64,000 bases of DNA from Kofleriaceae bacterium (GTDB lineage: Bacteria > Myxococcota_A > Polyangia > Haliangiales > Haliangiaceae). The translations under genes were made by a program, and so were the position numbers. The notes beneath the pieces were generated by a model that saw nothing but the letters and a program-made list of their open reading frames with translations, was not told the DNA's origin and ran no database searches. Shown here in pieces: positions 18,548 to 27,883 of this stretch (positions within the stretch are counted from its first letter, which is position 1; each line of letters begins with the position of its first letter). The stretch lies in the NCBI GenBank assembly GCA_020633495.1, contig JACKDR010000012.1:62001-126000 (forward strand), read 5' to 3'.

Positions 18548-18601
18548 ACATGCTGGCGTGGCCGGCGCGGGACTCCCTCGAATCGATCCTTCCCGCGCCG
18601 G
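18548..18601. repeat. 54-bp hairpin repeat, copy 2
   Basis: Second exact copy, 130 bp after the first. Inverted-repeat arms lie at 18562-18572 and 18591-18601. A TTTTT run follows at about 18615-18619, too far from the stem for a classic intrinsic terminator. The 18402-18707 gap otherwise shows nothing that looks coding. Confidence 0.8.
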
Positions 18602-18707
18602 TCACGCGCCGCTACTTTTTCGGACGCGGCGGTGCCACGTCGTCGCGGCGTGCGCCGCGCGACCTGCGAAATCGGTGCGCCCCCCGGCGCACCGTTGCGC
18701 ACCTTCT

Positions 18708-18920
18708 TCAGGCGGCGGACGGGAAGTAGAGCTCGGCCAGGATCGACTGCACGGCGTGGACGCGCGGCGACGCGTCAGCGCTCGGCAGCGGCCCCCGCCG
18801 CTTCAGACATCCGCGCAATGCTTCCTGAAGTTCGTGCGAGGAGGCGCCGGTGCGCAGGATGCGTGCTATCGCATCCGGCTCCACCTCTCCCAGCAAGAAG
18901 GCAATATCGTCCCCTGTCAT
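18708..18920 (-). CDS. Small uncharacterised protein (70 aa), lower GC than its surroundings
   Basis: An ATG with a GAGGGA ribosome site 6 nt upstream starts a 70-aa protein with a clear amphipathic helical pattern (DDIAFLLGEVEPDAIARILRTGASSHELQEALRGCLKRR). No family is recognised. The DNA here is visibly less GC-rich (about 60% in places) than neighbouring genes, which hints at recent acquisition or relaxed coding. An upstream ATG at 18941 is also open but lacks a ribosome site. Confidence 0.5.
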   Translation of the reverse strand: MTGDDIAFLLGEVEPDAIARILRTGASSHELQEALRGCLKRRGPLPSADASPRVHAVQSILAELYFPSAA

Positions 18921-18985
18921 TGGGCGTCCCTCGGCGGCCATGAGCCCACGTCATTGCAGCCTCCGCGCCACGAGTCAACCCCCGA

Positions 18986-19960
18986 TCAACCACTCCCGCT
19001 CGTCGCGAGCGACGCGAGCATCGTGAGTCGCGCGTCCATCCATCGATTCACCCCGCTGGGCGGAAGGCCGCGGACCCGACGCTCGGCGTCCTGGTAGGCC
19101 GGCAGCCAGCGGGCGCGCGCCGGCAACAGCGCGTAGCCGGGCCGCATCACCGCCATCGCGGCGGCGAACGCGACGCGCTCGCGCAGGCCCCACGCCAGGC
19201 CGTACTGGCGGCGCAGCCGCTCGGGCAGGAGCGCAGCCGTGACCAGCTCAACGAGGCGCCCCGGCGCCGCGCGCCGCGCCGGGCGGCCGTCGGGCGTCAC
19301 CGCGCCGAACAGGAAGCGCGACATCGCGCGCGCCGGCTCGGCGACGGTCAGCGTCGGCGACGCCATCATGCGCTCGACGTAGAGATCCATCGCCACCCAG
19401 GTCGGCGGCAGGTCGGCCTCGGGGATCCCGAACAGGCGCGCGAACTGCCAGGTGTCGCGGTAGAACGCGTCCTTGCGGGCCGCGGGCAGGCGGCCGCGCA
19501 TCAGCTCGTGGACCTGGACCACGGTGTGGATGAGCGTCGCGTAGACCCACAAGAGCGAGCTGGCGTCGTTGGCGTGGTAGCGGGTGCCGGCGGGGAACGC
19601 GCCGACGTCCTCGGGGATGACGCCGGTGATGCGGCTGTGGATGTTGTGGACCCGCCGCGCCGCGGTGGTCGCCTCGTCGAGGGTGCCGAAGCTCATCGCG
19701 AAGACGTTGCGGAAGGTGCGCTGGAAGCGGCCGACGACGTCGCCGCGGGTCTTCGAGTGCTGGTCGATCGCGTAGGCGACGAACGGGTGGGCCAGCTGCA
19801 ACAGCGCGGCGCGGCCGCCGCCGAGGAAGACCATCGACTCGCGCTGCAGCTGCCACGCCGGGCTCCCCGGGCCGTGGATGCCATCGCGCGGATCGGCGAC
19901 CGCGGCGCGGACCCGCGCCAGCGCCCCCTCGAGCTCCGACCGGGTCACGACGTGGCTCAT
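18986..19960 (-). CDS. MpaB-like oxygenase (DUF2236)
   Basis: A 324-aa protein of the DUF2236 family, to which the mycophenolic-acid oxygenase MpaB and a bacterial latex-cleaving haem oxygenase belong. Family features are GPGSPAWQLQRESMVFLGGGRAALLQLAHP, the haem-pocket segment HSKTRGDVVGRFQRTFRNVFAMSFG, then RVHNIHSRITG and YHANDASSLLWVYATLIHT. The C-terminal part (LPPSGVNRWMDARL) is also typical. It probably oxidises a hydrophobic substrate using bound haem. I chose the ATG at 19960, which gives a normal N-terminus; a TTG 12 codons upstream is possible. Divergent from the FIST gene. Confidence 0.8.
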   Translation of the reverse strand: MSHVVTRSELEGALARVRAAVADPRDGIHGPGSPAWQLQRESMVFLGGGRAALLQLAHPFVAYAIDQHSKTRGDVVGRFQRTFRNVFAMSFGTLDEATTAARRVHNIHSRITGVIPEDVGAFPAGTRYHANDASSLLWVYATLIHTVVQVHELMRGRLPAARKDAFYRDTWQFARLFGIPEADLPPTWVAMDLYVERMMASPTLTVAEPARAMSRFLFGAVTPDGRPARRAAPGRLVELVTAALLPERLRRQYGLAWGLRERVAFAAAMAVMRPGYALLPARARWLPAYQDAERRVRGLPPSGVNRWMDARLTMLASLATSGSG

Positions 19961-20021
19961 GCGCGGAATCGTCCTGCCGGCCGCGACGACGGTCAAGCCT
20001 GTTCTCCGGCGAGCGACCTGG

Positions 20022-20027
20022 TAGCCT
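20022..20027 (+). promoter_or_regulatory. -10-like hexamer TAGCCT before the FIST gene
   Basis: TAGCCT ends 7 nt before the ATG at 20035; no ribosome site between them. Confidence 0.45.
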
Positions 20028-20034
20028 GGCCTCG

Positions 20035-21210
20035 ATGCGCTGGGCCTCGGCCATCGCCACCGACGAACACCTCGCGGACGCCGTCGCCGCCGCCGCCGAC
20101 GAGCTGCTCGCCGCGCTCGACGGCGAGCGCGCCGATCTGGTGCTGGCGTTCGTCACCGATCACCACGCCGCGCGCTTCGCCGAGCTGGCGACCGAGATCG
20201 CGCGCAGCTTCCCGGGCGCGCTGCTCGTCGGCTGCACCGCCGGCGGGACCATCGGCGGCGGCGTCGAGATCGAGCACGAGCCGGCGCTGTCGCTGACCGC
20301 GGCGGCGCTGCCCGGCGTGCGCGTGACCCCGTTCCACCTCGACGCCGATCCCGACACCTGGGCGGCGGCGATCGACGTCGCGCCGGCGACCGAGGCGGCG
20401 TTCCTGGTGCTGCCGTGCCCGCTGTCGTTCCCGGTCGAGGAGCTGCTCGAGTTCCTCGACGATCGCTGGCCGAGCGCCGCCAAGGTCGGCGGCCTGGCGT
20501 CGGGCGGCATGACCGCGAGCGGGCCCGCCGGCAACACGCTGTTCCTCGGCGACCAGCGCCTCGACGGCGGCGCCGTCGGGATCGCGCTCGAGGGCGACGT
20601 CCGGGTCGACACCGTGGTCGCCCAGGGCTGCCGCCCCATCGGCGAGCCGATGATCGTGACCCGGGCCCACGGCAACGTCGCGCTCGCGCTCGACGGCCAG
20701 CCGCCGGTGGTCGCGCTCGACCGCCTGTGCCGCACCCTGCCCGACGACGATCGGGCGCTGTGCCGGCACTCGCTGTTCCTCGGCCTGTCGCTGCGCCGCG
20801 GCGTGGTCGGCCCCGATCCGCCGCGCCAGGGCGACTTCCTGATCCGCAACCTGGTCGGGCTCGATCCCGACAGCGGCGCGATGGCGGTGGGCGCGCCGCT
20901 CGAGGTCGGCCAGGTCGTCCAGTTCCACCTGCGCGACGGCGGCACCTCGGCCGCCGACCTGGCCGAGCTGCTCGAGGGCCACGACGGCGCGCCACCGGCC
21001 GGCGCGCTGCTGTTCTCGTGCGTCGGCCGCGGCCGGCTCATGTACGGCACCGCCAACCACGACAGCCGCATGTTCCGGCGGCTGATCGGCGACGTGCCGC
21101 TGGGCGGGTTCTTCTGCAACGGCGAGATCGGGCCGGTGCACCGCCGGACCTACCTGCACGGCTACACCAGCTCGTTCGCGCTGTTCCGCAAGCGATCGAC
21201 CGACGCGTAG
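20035..21210 (+). CDS. FIST-domain sensor protein
   Basis: A 391-aa protein with a FIST_N region (residues ~35-220: LVLAFVTDHHAARFAELATEIARSF, GALLVGCTAGGTIGGG, KVGGLASGGM) and a FIST_C region (~220-385: DFLIRNLVGLDPDSGAMAVGAPLEVGQVVQFHLRD, GALLFSCVGRGRLMYG, PLGGFFCNGEIGPV). FIST domains are thought to sense small ligands, possibly amino acids. No output domain is attached, so it would act through a partner protein. The start is supported by the TAGCCT hexamer 7 nt upstream. Confidence 0.85.
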   Translation: MRWASAIATDEHLADAVAAAADELLAALDGERADLVLAFVTDHHAARFAELATEIARSFPGALLVGCTAGGTIGGGVEIEHEPALSLTAAALPGVRVTPFHLDADPDTWAAAIDVAPATEAAFLVLPCPLSFPVEELLEFLDDRWPSAAKVGGLASGGMTASGPAGNTLFLGDQRLDGGAVGIALEGDVRVDTVVAQGCRPIGEPMIVTRAHGNVALALDGQPPVVALDRLCRTLPDDDRALCRHSLFLGLSLRRGVVGPDPPRQGDFLIRNLVGLDPDSGAMAVGAPLEVGQVVQFHLRDGGTSAADLAELLEGHDGAPPAGALLFSCVGRGRLMYGTANHDSRMFRRLIGDVPLGGFFCNGEIGPVHRRTYLHGYTSSFALFRKRSTDA

Positions 21211-21219
21211 CGCGGAGTC

Positions 21220-21306
<87 letters not shown>

Positions 21307-21369
21307 ACAGAGGTGGATCGGCCCCAGATCGAGGGCGCCCCCTCGTTCCGCTCACGCCGAGCGCAGCCC

Positions 21370-21494
21370 GAGCGGCGAAGCCGCGAGGGCGGAGTCGAGG
21401 CGGCGGGCAGCGCCCCGCGCCCGAGCGGTGAAGGCGAACCTTCACGGGGCTCGCCCGCCGCCCCCTCGACGACGGGCTCGCGGCTTCGCCGCTC
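21370..21494. repeat. Nested palindromic element
   Basis: An exact 18-bp inverted repeat (21370-21387 with 21477-21494) forms the outer arms. Inside, a CGGCGGGC/GCCCGCCG pair extends the fold, and a 7-bp hairpin (GTGAAGG-CGAA-CCTTCAC) sits at the tip. The element of ~125 bp can fold fully on either strand. It may be a REP/MITE-type element or a structured RNA; no protein sense is seen. Confidence 0.65.
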
Positions 21495-21797
21495 ACGCTT
21501 CGCTCCTAACGAACAGCTGGGCCATGCCGCTGATCTTGCGTGGCGCAGCGATCGGCTGACCGCGGAGCTGGGCCTGACAGCACTCACCCCGAAGCGGAGG
21601 GGGAGGTGCGCAGCACCGACCCCGGAGTCGAGGTGAGCGAACCATGTCGACCAGGCGACCTGACCCGGTTCGTCTTGCGGCAAATCTCCGACGGCCGTCG
21701 GTCGAGCGCTCGGGGTGTGCGGGGGAAGCGGGCTTCGCCCGGCAGGTACCGCCACCAACTCCGCCACCGCCACCACCGCCTCCGCCCGCCGCGGCCG
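21495..21797. other. Non-coding gap with hairpin-rich DNA
   Basis: About 300 bp between the palindromic element and the O-methyltransferase stop. Frames here are short of recognisable protein. One further small hairpin (GGGC-TTC-GCCC) lies near 21734-21744, and the last ~50 bp is a CCACC/CCGCC-rich run. I see no gene, promoter or RNA I can name. Confidence 0.5.
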
Positions 21798-22445
<648 letters not shown>

Positions 22446-22453
22446 GCCGCAGC

Positions 22454-23680
22454 CTACCCCTCCTCGTGGCGGTAGGGACCGGCCGCGGCCAGCTCGGCCA
22501 TCTGCGCGGTGACCGCGGCGGCCTCGCGGGCCAGGAAGCCGTCGATCGCGGCGGCGAAGCGGCCGTCGCGGATCCAGTGGGCGCTGCGGGTCCGCGACGG
22601 CTCGAAGCCGCGCAGCAGCTTGTGCTCGCCCTGGGCGCCGGCCTCGAACAGCGGCGTGCCGCGGGCGATGCACCGCTCGATGCCGACGTAGTACGCGGCC
22701 TCGAAGTGCAGGCAGTCGATGTGGCGGTCGCTGCCCCAGTAGCGGCCGTACAGCCCCTGCGCGGTCTCGAAGAACAGCGCGCCCGCGACCCGCTGGCCGC
22801 CGGCGGTGACCTCGGCGACCAGGGTCTCGTCGGGCAGCGCCGCGGCGACGCGCTCGAAGAAGCCGGGCCGCAGGTAGTCGTGGCCGCCGTGATCGTCGAC
22901 GGTGTTGCGGTACCAGCGGTCGACGGCGTCGAGCAGATCGGCGCCGCCCGGCCCGGCCAGCTCGTGGCCGGTGTGCCAGCGCACGCCGTCGATCGCGGCG
23001 TGGACCCGGGCCCGCTCCTTGCGCAGCTGCTTGCGCTTGCGCGACGCCAGCGCGGCGAGGAAGCCGTCGAAGTCGGCGTAGCCGCGGTTGTGCCAGTGGA
23101 ACTGGAAGGTCGTGCGCGGGGTCAGGCCGGCGCGGACCAGCGCGGCTTCGTCCTCGGCGGTGCAGAACAGCCAGTGCACCGACGACGCGTCGACCTCGTC
23201 GGCGACCGCCTGGACCCCGGCGATCACGGCGCCGGCGATCGCGTCGGCATCGGCGCCGGGCGCGATCAGGATGCGGCGGCCGGTGGCCGGCGTCACCGGG
23301 GCGGCGACCACGACCTTCGGGTAGTACTCGACGCCGAAGCGCGCCGCGGCGCTGGCCCACGACCAGTCGAAGATGTACTCGCCGTAGCTGTGGCCCTTGA
23401 CGAACGCCGCGGTGCCGCCGACCAGGCGGCCGGCGGCGTCCTCGACGAGGACGTAGGTCGGGGTCCAGCCGGAGCGACCGCCGGTCGAACCGGATTCTTC
23501 GAGCGCGCGCAGGAAGCCGTGGCGCAGGAACGGCGACGGGCCGTGGTCGAGGGCGTCCCAGGCCGCGGCGTCGACCCGGCCGATCCGGGTCTCGATGCGG
23601 ACGCCCAGGCGGGTCGGGCCGGTCGGCCCGGCCGGTCCCGTCGGTCCCGGACCCGTGCTAGTACCTACCGTCTCGGCCAT
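22454..23680 (-). CDS. FemAB-like GNAT-fold protein (DUF482, peptidogalycan-biosynthesis-type)
   Basis: A 408-aa protein with two GNAT-like halves. Family segments are SPFLRHGFLRALEESGS, AAFVKGHSYGEYIFDWSWASAAARFGVEYYPKVVVAAPVTPATG, FQFHWHNRGYADFDGFLAALASRKRKQLRKER and LHFEAAYYVGIERCIARG. Members of this family are predicted to transfer acyl or amino-acyl groups; none of the motifs fixes the substrate. The N-terminus carries a Gly-Pro-Thr repeat of low complexity. I chose the ATG at 23680; a GTG six codons upstream is possible. Divergent from the glutaredoxin-fusion gene across 30 bp. Confidence 0.75.
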   Translation of the reverse strand: MAETVGTSTGPGPTGPAGPTGPTRLGVRIETRIGRVDAAAWDALDHGPSPFLRHGFLRALEESGSTGGRSGWTPTYVLVEDAAGRLVGGTAAFVKGHSYGEYIFDWSWASAAARFGVEYYPKVVVAAPVTPATGRRILIAPGADADAIAGAVIAGVQAVADEVDASSVHWLFCTAEDEAALVRAGLTPRTTFQFHWHNRGYADFDGFLAALASRKRKQLRKERARVHAAIDGVRWHTGHELAGPGGADLLDAVDRWYRNTVDDHGGHDYLRPGFFERVAAALPDETLVAEVTAGGQRVAGALFFETAQGLYGRYWGSDRHIDCLHFEAAYYVGIERCIARGTPLFEAGAQGEHKLLRGFEPSRTRSAHWIRDGRFAAAIDGFLAREAAAVTAQMAELAAAGPYRHEEG

Positions 23681-23710
23681 GCCAGCCGGGCTTTGCACGG
23701 AGAAGCGTCC

Positions 23711-24640
23711 ATGACCCTGTCCCCAGATCTACGCCAGCGCATCGAGCAGATCCTCGGCTCCGATGACGTCGTCCTGTTCATGAAGGGCACGCGCTCGTTC
23801 CCGCAGTGCGGGTTCTCGGCGCGCGTCGTCGGCATCCTCAACACTCTGGTGCCCAAGTACACCACCGTCAACATCCTCACCGACCCGGACATCCGGCAGG
23901 GCATGAAGGAGTTCTCGGACTGGCCGACGTTCCCGCAGCTCTACGTCAAGGGCGAGCTGCTGGGCGGCGCCGACATCGTCGCCAGCCTGCACGAGAGCGG
24001 CGACCTGGCCACCAAGCTGGGCGCGACCACCGCGGCGGCGCCGACGCCGACGATCGCGATCTCGCCGCCGGCCGCGGAGCAGCTCAAGGGCGCGCTCGGC
24101 GACGGCTCGCCGGGCGACGTCATCCACCTCACCATCGACGAGCGCTTCGAGCCGGCGCTCGATCTCGGGCCGTCGGAGCCGAGCGCGGTCAAGGTCCAGG
24201 CCGCCGGCCTGGTCATCGAGCTCGATCGCATGTCGGCGGCGCGCGCCGACGGCGTCTCGATCGACTTCGTCGAGGGCCCGACCGGCGCCGGCTTCCGGAT
24301 CGACAACCCCAACCGGCCCGCGTCGGTCCGCCAGATCGGCCCCCGCGAGCTCAAGGCGATGGTCGACGCCGGCGAGGTCAAGGAGTGGTTCGACGTCCGC
24401 ACGCCCGCGGAGCGCGCGACCGCGACGATCGAGGGCACGCGGCTGCTCGACGACGAGGCCATGGCCTACATCGACGGGCTGCCGCGCGACACCACGCTGG
24501 TGTTCTCGTGCCACCACGGCGCGCGCAGCCAGAACGCCGCGGTCCACTTCCTCGGCATGGGGTTCAAGACCGTCTACAACCTGGCCGGCGGCATCGAGGC
24601 GTGGTCGCAGCAGGTCGACCCGAAGATCCCGCGGTACTGA
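23711..24640 (+). CDS. Monothiol glutaredoxin - HesB/IscA-like - rhodanese fusion
   Basis: A 309-aa three-domain protein. Residues ~1-105 form a Grx4-type monothiol glutaredoxin with the CGFS active site, plus the FMKGT and WPTFPQLYVKGELLGGADIV glutathione-site segments. Residues ~115-205 resemble the HesB/IscA fold (ending GFRIDNPN) but contain no cysteine, so they cannot hold an Fe-S cluster in the usual way. Residues ~210-309 form a rhodanese with the active Cys in SCHHGARS and WFDVRTPAER. It is probably involved in Fe-S cluster or sulfur handling in the cytoplasm. The start ATG has a GGAGAAG ribosome site. Confidence 0.9.
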   Translation: MTLSPDLRQRIEQILGSDDVVLFMKGTRSFPQCGFSARVVGILNTLVPKYTTVNILTDPDIRQGMKEFSDWPTFPQLYVKGELLGGADIVASLHESGDLATKLGATTAAAPTPTIAISPPAAEQLKGALGDGSPGDVIHLTIDERFEPALDLGPSEPSAVKVQAAGLVIELDRMSAARADGVSIDFVEGPTGAGFRIDNPNRPASVRQIGPRELKAMVDAGEVKEWFDVRTPAERATATIEGTRLLDDEAMAYIDGLPRDTTLVFSCHHGARSQNAAVHFLGMGFKTVYNLAGGIEAWSQQVDPKIPRY

Positions 24641-24670
24641 ACACACGGGCGGGGGCGCGGCGCACCGACA

Positions 24671-24696
24671 GCCACCCACCCCGGATGGTGGGTGGC
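24671..24696 (+). terminator. Stem-loop after the glutaredoxin-fusion gene
   Basis: Perfect 10-bp inverted repeat (24671-24680 with 24687-24696) around a 6-nt loop, 30 bp past the stop codon. It lacks a T-run, so termination by this hairpin alone is uncertain. Confidence 0.55.
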
Positions 24697-24716
24697 GCCC
24701 GACCGCCTCCTCACCA

Positions 24717-24722
24717 TAAGAT
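24717..24722 (+). promoter_or_regulatory. -10-like hexamer TAAGAT before the PilZ-PEGA gene
   Basis: TAAGAT ends 8 nt before the ATG at 24731. Confidence 0.4.
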
Positions 24723-24730
24723 CGGGTCGA

Positions 24731-27249
24731 ATGGGGGAACCCGCGCGACGGCAGAAGGTCATGCGCGTGTCGACGCGCTGCCGCTCGGTGGACGAGTTCA
24801 TCGCCGCGTTCGCGGCGCTCGTCGACGAGCGATCCATCGTCGTCTACACCAACCAGACCCGCGAGATCGGATCGCGGCAGCTGTTCGCGGTGCAGCTCGC
24901 CGACGGTGAGATGGTGATGCGCGGCGAGGGCGAGGTCACCGAGTCGGAGCCACCACCGCGCGGCAAGCTGCGGCTGAAGTTCCTGCAGATGGACTCGCGG
25001 TCGCGCGACGTCCACCGGCTGATGCTCGAGCGCCAGCGCGGGCTCGCCGGGATGCTCGGCATCGCGCCCGGGACCACGCCGACGCCGGCGACGCGGTCGA
25101 CGCCGGCCGGGACGGCGGCGGCGACCGGCGCGGCGACGCCGACGCCGCGGCGCGCGACCACCGCGACGCGACGCGCGACGCCGCCGGTCGGCAACTCGAC
25201 GCTGGCGGCGGCGGTACCGCCGATCCCGGAGCTGCCGTCACGCGGCAAGCCGCCGACGCCGAGCAGCGCCCGCGGCGGCGCCACGACCGCGCCGGCCGCC
25301 GCCGCTGCACCGACCGGCGCGGCGCGCCTGCCGGCGCCGACGCGCAAGGCGTGGACCCAGGGGCGCCGCTGCCCATCCTGTCGATCCGGGGCTGACGCCG
25401 TCACCGGCGCTGGCGCCGACCGCGCCGACGGCGCCGCTCGCCGTCGGCACCGCGGGTGCCCGCCCCGCGCCCGACGGACCGCGACACCACGCCGGCGCCG
25501 ATCTCGACGGCCGCCGCGGTCGCGGCGATGCTGGTCACCACGCCCGCGGGCTGCCGACGGCGGCGCCGCCGACCGCGACCGCGAAGGTCGAGCCGGCGCT
25601 GGCCACCACGGTCGCGCACGCGCCGGCCGCCGCGGCCGAGCACGCCCCTGGTGGGCAAGGCCGCGGCGACGGCCGCGCCGGACGTCGCCCCGAAGGCCGC
25701 GCCGACGCTGGCGCCGGCGGCCAGGGTCCCGACGCCGACCGCGCCGACCGCGCCGACCGCGCCGACCGCCGCGCCGGCGGCGGAGACGATCCCGCTCGAC
25801 AGCCTGGCCGACGAGTTCCAGCCCGACGGCCGCGACGAGCCGACCGCGGTCGACACCCCGACGCCGCCGCCGCGGCCGGCGCCGCCTCCCGAGGAGCGCA
25901 CGCCGGGCTCGCCGTACATCCTGCCGGCCAACCCGTTCGGCGAGGTCGACCCGCAGGCGCTGGAGTACTTCGTCGAGTGCACGCTCTACGAGGAGACCGG
26001 ACAGTTCGAGCTCCCCGATCTGGCGCAGCTCGACGACGACGCCGATCCGGTGGCGCCGCCGCCGCCGCCCGACGACGCGCCGGTGCGCCCGCCGTCGGTG
26101 ATCACCCCGGCCGGGTCGCCGCCCGCCCCGATGATGATGGCCGCAGCCCCGGCTCCGGGCCCCGCTGCGGTCCCGGGGATGATGACCACATCGGCGGTGA
26201 TCTCGGCCGCGCCCAGCGCGCCCGGCCCCGCGCCGCTGGCCCAGATGATCGACGCCGAGGTCGCGCGGGGGCCCGCGCCGCCGCCGCCCTACCCGACCGA
26301 TCCACCGCCCTACGATCACGTGCCTCGGGTCGCGTTCACCGCGCCGGTGGCGGGGACCCCGGTGCCGGGCGCGGCGGTGCCCGGCCTGTTCCCGCCCGAC
26401 GAGCTCGATCTCGACGACGACACGCCGCCGCGCAACCGCATGCTGATCTGGATCGGCGTCGCCGTGGTCGCGGTGGTGCTGGTCGGCGTCATCGCGCTCG
26501 CGATGCGATCGTCGACGCCGAAGGCGCGCACCGGTGGCCGCCCGGCCGCCGGTTCGGGCTCGACGTCGGCGGGCCACGCCGTCGCGGCCGTCGACGCCGG
26601 CGCCGCGGTCGCGCCCTCCGTCGACGCCGGCGCCGCACGACCGACCAGCGACGACGACGGCGTCGCCGGCGTGACGCCGTCGCCCGGCGACGGCACCACC
26701 ACCGACGACGACGGCGCCACCGCCACCGGCAGCGACGGCGCCGGCGTCGCGGCTCCGGCGATCGCGATCGACGCCGGCGTCGCGGCCCCGGTGACGCCGG
26801 TGCCGGACGGCGCCAGCTGCAAGCTGTCGGTCGACAGCGATCCCCAGGGCGCCAGCGTGCTGATCGGCGGCCGCGCCGTCGGCCGGACGCCGTGGAGCGG
26901 CGCCGCCGCGTGCGGCGCGACCCACGTCACCGTCGCCCACCCCCGCTACGAGGAGGCCAGCCAGCAGCTCGACCTCCGCCCCGACGCGCCCGGGCTGGTG
27001 GCGCTGCGCCTGGTCCGCCCCGATCTGCGGGTGACGTTCATCTCGAACCCGCCGGGCGCGACGATCTACGTCGACGGCCGCGCCGTCGGCAAGGCGCCGG
27101 TCACGACCACGGTGAAGGGGTTCACGACGCTGTCGGTGAAGGCGGTGCTGTCGGGCTACCTGACCTCGGCGCAGAACGTCTACGTCAAGCGCACCACGAC
27201 CCGCGTCACCAGCACGCTCAAGAAGTCGGCGCGGCGCCGCGGGCGCTGA
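24731..27249 (+). CDS. PilZ-like / transmembrane / PEGA protein, frame-shifted in its Pro/Ala/Thr linker
   Basis: Two ends of one protein lie in different frames. From 24731 come ~95 residues of a Myxococcus-type PilZ module (TRCRSVDEFIAAFAALV, TNQTREIGSRQLFAVQL, RGKLRLKFLQMD), then a Pro/Ala/Thr linker. From about 25.66 kb to 27249 the good frame continues as an acidic/Pro-rich linker, one membrane helix (IGVAVVAVVLVGVIALAM, ~26.45 kb) and two PEGA domains (PQGASVLIGGRAVGRTPW; PPGATIYVDGRAVGKAPV). Between ~25.35 and 25.66 kb the sensible frame changes several times, so the gene is damaged or mis-sequenced. It would be a signalling membrane protein with an extracytoplasmic PEGA end. Confidence 0.6.
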
Positions 27250-27312
27250 GAGGTCGGGGAGCCCGCCGCGCGCCGCCGCTCCAGCGATCGGGACGACCGC
27301 CGGCGACGGTGC

Positions 27313-27318
27313 TACGCT
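27313..27318 (+). promoter_or_regulatory. -10-like hexamer TACGCT before the small membrane-protein gene
   Basis: TACGCT ends 6 nt before the GTG at 27325. Confidence 0.4.
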
Positions 27319-27324
27319 CGAGGC

Positions 27325-27810
27325 GTGCTGCCGCGTGCCACCGTCCGCGATCCCAGCCCGGTCCGCCGGGCCGCCCGGCCGCTGGGTCGGCTGGCGTGGT
27401 GGCGATCGCGCAACCTGGCGACCTTCGCCACCGGCCACTGCCTCACCGCCGGCGTCCTGCAGCTGCTCGCGCTGGTCGCCGACCTCGGGCGCGCCGGCCG
27501 ACCCATGCCCGGCGCCAGCGCCCTGGCCTGGGCCGCGATCGGCCTGGCCCTGATCGCCGCGATCCCGGCGAGCCTGACCCTGGCGCTGCGGGTCACGCGC
27601 CCCGCCGCGCCGCCCCGCGCCCACGTGCGCCAGGCCGCGGCCATGGCGGTGATCTTCTACGGCGTCCTGCCGTGGTTCGTCCTGGGCGGCAGCCTCGGCG
27701 CGGTCGCGACGCTGCTGCCGGTGGCCCTGGCCTGGCACCTGGTCCTGGCGGCGGCGCCGGTGGCGCCGGACGCCGGCCCCAGCCGGCCCGGCGACCTTAC
27801 CGCGGACTGA
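27325..27810 (+). CDS. Small integral membrane protein, unknown function
   Basis: A 161-aa protein starting GTG, with about four hydrophobic helices: residues ~32-52 (LATFATGHCLTAGVLQLLALV), ~65-88, ~105-125 (AMAVIFYGVLPWFVLGG) and ~125-145. The loops between are basic and Pro/Arg-rich. No family is recognised. A TACGCT hexamer 6 nt upstream of the start supports the gene. It ends 73 bp before the peptidase lipoprotein gene on the same strand. Confidence 0.6.
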   Translation: MLPRATVRDPSPVRRAARPLGRLAWWRSRNLATFATGHCLTAGVLQLLALVADLGRAGRPMPGASALAWAAIGLALIAAIPASLTLALRVTRPAAPPRAHVRQAAAMAVIFYGVLPWFVLGGSLGAVATLLPVALAWHLVLAAAPVAPDAGPSRPGDLTAD

Positions 27811-27870
27811 CATCGTCGCCGCCGCCGACGTGTCGCCCGACGCCACGCCGACGCGGCTCGCGCCGATCGG

Positions 27871-27876
27871 TATAGT
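27871..27876 (+). promoter_or_regulatory. -10 hexamer TATAGT before the M1 peptidase gene
   Basis: TATAGT (5 of 6 consensus) ends 7 nt before the ATG at 27884; a leaderless-type start. Confidence 0.5.
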
Positions 27877-27883
27877 GCCGCGC

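Noticed and set aside
18420..19097. Open frame reading through both 54-bp repeats
   Set aside because: It simply translates the DNA repeat twice and continues antisense to two better-supported genes.
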